Origin: Blasia pusilla | Taxonomy: Eukaryota; Marchantiophyta; Marchantiopsida; Blasiales | DNA length: 64,000 bases | Direction: 5' to 3' | Assembly (NCBI GenBank): GCA_050084515.1 | Contig: CM114271.1 | Location: forward strand, 25,854,001-25,918,000 | Shown here: positions 60,301 to 64,000 of the stretch, piece by piece | Position numbering within the stretch: position 1 is the first letter of the stretch | How the letters are laid out: each line of letters opens with the position of its first letter | The notes under the pieces: generated by a model | Seen by the model: the letters and a program-made list of their open reading frames with translations, nothing else | Told to the model about the DNA's origin: nothing | Databases searched by the model: none | Translations under genes and position numbers: made by a program

Positions 60301-60702
60301 GGGTGGGAAGCAAGTTTGTTCAATTGAGTTGCAAAATCTCACGATTTGATCTTACCACCAAAGTTTCAGTATTGTGATCAGACAGATACACTGATTGATA
60401 TGACTGCATCACAACATTAGGAATTTTGTACTCACTGAAAACTGCCTTTGGGTGTGTAGGTATTGTCATACAAGCACGATATCTGTGATGTCCGGGCACT
60501 TATGCCAGGACTTCTTTTGGCAATACGACGAGTTGTTCGCCTGAAGGTAACATTCAAGTCTGCTCCGCATTATGTGTCCATCATTTGGATAGGAATTCAT
60601 TTAAGCACATCCTGTGTATATTTACTCAAAGTTGCCTGGGGTTGTACTAATTCTCATCAATGGCTGTAGAACTTGGTGTATGGCTTGGAGAAAATTTTAT
60701 GA
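57379..60702 (+). CDS. CRR1: CRR1-like protein (DapB-fold, chloroplast NDH assembly)
   Basis: Ten exons: 57379-57558, 57974-58096, 58281-58355, 58647-58715, 58880-58975, 59318-59434, 59781-59873, 59998-60096, 60460-60546, 60670-60702. Every intron is phase 0, and the product has 323 residues. The first exon is Ser/Ala/Gly/Lys-rich, like a chloroplast transit peptide; a second ATG at 57427 is possible. The mature part opens with VVVNGAGKDLGKAA (dinucleotide-binding), then KARGMELAGAVD, VMVDFSTDPALVY, ATAFGMKSVV, GCIIAPNLSVG, LANNLSGLG, KHDICDVRALMPGLLLA, and ends LVYGLEKIL. These match CRR1, a relative of dihydrodipicolinate reductase needed to assemble the stromal arm of the chloroplast NDH complex, rather than the true lysine-pathway reductases (NGCxGKMG). 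The exon 8 acceptor could lie 3 bases upstream. Convergent with the ABC transporter gene. Confidence 0.85.
59558..59606. repeat. Perfect 21-bp hairpin in CRR1 intron 6
   Basis: Arms 59558-59578 and 59586-59606 are exact inverted copies with a 7-base loop (TTTTCTT). It lies in the 346-bp intron between CRR1 exons 6 and 7. Perfect pairing suggests a young structure: a small fold-back element, or a remnant of a templated inversion. Confidence 0.9.
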
Positions 60703-60782
60703 TGGTTTGGTTGCAATCAAACCATTCTGGTGGATTTCTGTACGTCAGAATTATCTGATGACAGTCAGAATTATAATAAAGA

Positions 60783-60952
60783 GTTTGATTTTGAAATTCA
60801 GAAGCAGTCTACTATTATGTATTGAGATTAACTGAAGTAAAGGGTTTGATTTTGAAATTCAGCTCACAAATATCCTCCTAGCTTCTTACAATCACAAACG
60901 ACTTGATACACCAAAGAGGATTTTGCTGCCTTTCCAAGTTGGTGTATCAAGT
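60783..60952. repeat. Small direct and inverted repeats 3' of CRR1
   Basis: The 19-mer GTTTGATTTTGAAATTCAG occurs at 60783-60801 and 60844-60862. A perfect 14-bp inverted repeat (ACTTGATACACCAA) has arms 60901-60914 and 60939-60952. Both are in the CRR1 3' flank, where the convergent gene pair is separated by under 700 bp. The inverted repeat could contribute to 3' end formation. Confidence 0.75.
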
Positions 60953-61388
60953 TTATTCACTTAACACTCACTAAACTTTGAACACAATTGGACAGTCACT
61001 GTTGATAGAAAATGTACGGTTGACAATTGTTTTGGACTCAGTATGATTGGGTGCAATCACCGTGCTTGAGTGCAACTTGCTTTCCCTGATATTGCCTTAC
61101 CTGCTACTTACTCGAACACTAGGAAAATTCGAGGCTAAATAAATTCTTGTCAATCTTGTTTGTACCATACTTTGTCATGCCTTGTACATTCCATGATGGG
61201 CTATTTTCACCTTTCATACTCATTGCTGCACAGCCCATTCTCTGTAGTTTTTCTAATTACATGCAGGAATCTGGCTTAGACACTAATTGGCAAGACATGG
61301 TTAATTGCCTTGGAGGCAACGTGTTTCAGCACTTGCAGGAATCCCTTACATAGATTCATCTCCCACATTCTGGTAAATGCATAGAGTG

Positions 61389-64000
61389 CTATGTCAGTGA
61401 CCAACTTCCCTTCCTGTCACCAAGCATTTTAAGCAGCTTAGAATGATAGCGACGAAGTCTGTTTCGATGAGCCACAGTGATTATAGTCTTTCCCATGTTC
61501 ACCAATCGGTTGTAAATGTCATCCTGCAAGACAAATGTCCAGTTATAAGTGAAGCTTTCCACTTCACAATGCCAAGAAAGGAACCTTTACTTCAATACAA
61601 GTTGAGGGTGAGACAGTTGAGGATCATATGGTTAACGCAGCTAGGAACACACCTCTGCATCCTCGCTGAGAGCACTTGTTGCCTCATCAAGTATGACTAG
61701 CTGAGGTTGATGATAGAACAATCTAGCTAGTGAAAGTAATTGTTGCTCTCCAGGAGATAATGAGGTGGTCCAATCGATCTCCACCTTCAAGTTGTCACAC
61801 ACACAACAAGTAGGCATTAAAATTCTGTGTTCCTGGAAACCTTATCGTGCTCCCACATGAGATAACCTTCCCAGCTTAATGGGTGTCACTGTCCACAGCA
61901 ACCTTTCTTCTTGACCAGCACAGCTTTGTGCAAAACTACCAATAAAAATAATAATAAAATTAAACCCTTCAACTATCTTCCTTACCTCCCAGTCGTTGCC
62001 AACTTCCTCGAGTATATGTAACAGTCCTACAGCCTCCAAAATCCTTCTGAGGTGGAAACTGTTCTGGGATGATGATGCATCAATAATTGGGGGAGGATCA
62101 GGGTAAGAAATTTGGCCAGCTAAGCCTGTGTTTGCCATTAGGGGTCGTTGAGGCAACATAAGCAAACCTTTCCCACCCAACCTTGGGGGGATCCTTATAT
62201 TGCCTGCATATAAGACCAAACAAGCACTTCCATGATGCTAAATTGGTGATAAAACAAATGAGAGCATCCAGGTTGGAAGACGATATTTCAGGACAGTTCA
62301 AAATTGCTATGAAAAAAGAGCAGTCTCCAACGCACAAAAGCCACTGCACAGTTGAGACCAGAAACTACGAAGAGTTTAGCCAAAAAACACACTTAACATC
62401 CTCGAATCAAGTATTAGAAACAGACAACTGGGCATGTTGATCAAAGTAGAACACCCCACACAAAAAGCAAACAACAGAGATCGAGGCAACTCAGTTGATA
62501 TGAAAAATATAATGCTTATAAGCAGGTAACTCAAATCACCTTACCTGAATGCAGTGGCCACAGGTTACACAATACTTTCAGGAAACTGGTTTTTCCACAG
62601 CCTGTTGGCCCCATAATGAGTAGTGAATCGCCCCATCGCAGCTCCATGGTCAACTCCCGAACAACCACAATTTTAGATCCCGGGATGAAGCAGGTCACGT
62701 GGTCGACAACCAGGGCAGGTAGCAATTTACAGAGGTTCAAGCCCTCTAACTCTCGGGTTCCTTTCTGTGAAGTTTGGTTCTGTGTCTCTTCGCCAAACTC
62801 AACTTCAATGTGACAGTTCGTAACCAACTCTTGAGTGGATGCATTGAGGACATGTTGAAGGACTTTCACAGGAGCTGTAGTAAAAAGTGATCCAAAGAGA
62901 GGGTCATTTCCAACCCTGGGATGATGCACCAAAGAGGCTGACCCTACTTTTGTAATGTTGTGACCCAAAACCAATGTCACAGCATTATCTTCGTCATTTA
63001 GGATCTTCTTCCCAAGCCTCTGTAAAGGATCCTCCAGCATAAAGCTGGCCTCCACATCGTATTCACTGCTGGAGTCGTGTCTGTTGCTCTTAAAATCGTC
63101 CATACAAGACAGAACTCCTCTGATGCCTGGGTCCAATGTATCTGCCCAGTGACCAGCACTTCTTAGCCTCTTGATCACGCATACTCCAAGTTCAAGAAGG
63201 ATTTCTTGGCAGCTCTTCCCTTCATCTATAAATGCACTACTTGCGTTGTAACTCTTGGCCAGCATATGGGAGGACCGGACAGTTCCAATCCGACTCATGT
63301 GCAGTACACTTTCATTTATCTTGCTACGTTGAACGAATGGAGAATGACACTGGAAACAAACAATGAGTAGAGAACTTGGAGAAACCTCAGGAAAAGCTGT
63401 ACCCAGCACCTTGTGAACTGATGGTGGGGCAAAGCGGATTGAAAACTCTATCCTTTCACCTCCACCAAAGTTTAAGCAAGTAGTGCTACAAATCAAATAC
63501 TCTGCACGGTTTATCTGTAAATCACTTCCGGAAGGGACTGAAGTACAATCTGCTCCTGATTCACTTCCTGAAGGCTGAGGTGTGTTGAGTCTAACACTTG
63601 CAGGATGCAGATCAGCTTGTTTTGGCTTCAGACCACCTGGGTCCTCTCGTGGAACCAATTTACTTTCAGGCAAGAGCTGGAGAACCTCAAAAAGCTCACT
63701 CACCCTTGCAGTATATCCAGCGACATCAGACACCAATTTGGCGGTATCCATCACTTGAGAAAAACTGCACACAAAATTCCAGCTCAAATTATATGTTAGT
63801 ATAGAAAAGGTGTCTCTCTAACATTGAACCGAGAAAGAGCCCGGGTAATCTAGCCTTCTAGATCATTTTCCCCTGCAACCAACTAACCCATACATTTTGG
63901 AGCTGTCTTGACATCTTCCATCACAAGGTCTGAACTTTTGGTGGCTCTGGGAATTGAAAGCGCAATGGTGCATACCCGTATATAAGTTGAAGAACAGCAA
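61389..64000 (-). CDS. ABC transporter, D family (half-transporter type), C-terminal part
   Basis: Exons on the minus strand: beyond the window to 63976, then 62545-63764, 61986-62203, 61653-61784 and 61389-61523 (stop TAG 61389-61391). All junctions keep frame; about 575 residues are visible. The first large exon starts at the end of the transmembrane domain ([17 protein letters not shown]). The nucleotide-binding domain holds Walker [11 protein letters not shown] (near 62.59 kb), the Q-loop MLPQRP, signature LSPGEQQ, Walker [12 protein letters not shown] and H-loop ITVAHR. D-family transporters move fatty-acyl compounds across peroxisomal (or plastid) membranes. Unusually, about 300 residues of unrecognised, fully open sequence separate the membrane domain from the nucleotide-binding domain. 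The 5' half is outside the window, so targeting cannot be judged. Confidence 0.88.

Noticed and set aside
57379-60702. Annotation as true dihydrodipicolinate reductase of lysine synthesis
   Set aside because: The N-terminal nucleotide-binding motif and C-terminal ending fit the CRR1 branch as I remember it, not the plant lysine enzymes; a tree would settle it.

Overview
This is nuclear DNA from a land plant. The evidence is a set of intron-containing genes whose best family matches are plant genes: an LRR receptor kinase, a plastid CRR1-type protein with a transit-like N terminus, an RH36-type DEAD-box helicase, NOC3, a UBC16-type E2 and a D-family ABC transporter. These are interleaved with decayed hAT, Ty3/gypsy and Helitron elements. 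The short-exon gene structures and the type of gypsy element suggest a non-seed plant (bryophyte or lycophyte/fern), but the sequence does not prove this.

Layout. 1-1.8 kb: last two exons of a UBE2W/UBC16-like E2 (+). 4.5-9.5 kb: an hAT transposon bounded by an 8-bp target duplication, with a transposase broken by one in-frame TGA. 9.5-14.0 kb: AT-rich spacer and retroelement-like remnants. 14.0-20.3 kb: a GC-balanced stretch with no recognisable gene. 20.3-25.2 kb: three-exon LRR receptor kinase (+). 25.2-27.9 kb: small repeats and a tRNA-like (SINE-like) head. 27.9-30.9 kb: RH36/DDX49-type helicase (-). 31.2-37.9 kb: NOC3 (+), head-to-head with RH36 across about 370 bp carrying telo-box-like motifs. 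37.9-41.2 kb: AT-rich spacer with dispersed repeats. 41.2-49.4 kb: a Ty3/gypsy element (-) interrupted by a probable solo LTR. 51.3 kb: a 193-bp TC microsatellite. 51.8-56.2 kb: a decayed Helitron. 57.4-60.7 kb: CRR1-like (+), convergent with an ABCD-type transporter (-, 61.4 kb to the window end).

How the genes relate. RH36 (40S/18S maturation) and NOC3 (60S biogenesis) are both nucleolar and probably share one promoter. CRR1 acts in assembly of the chloroplast NDH complex. The receptor kinase is a plasma-membrane LRR kinase of the XI/PEPR-like kind.

The most unusual object is the gypsy element. Between its protease and reverse transcriptase lies a recognisable cytosine-5 DNA methyltransferase domain (motifs I, II, IV, VI and VIII), and its integrase ends in a complete C4HC3 PHD finger. 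It therefore carried both a putative writer and a putative reader of chromatin marks. This copy is dead (multiple stops and frameshifts).

Exon coordinates were worked out by hand from splice consensus, frame continuity and remembered family patterns; no search was run.
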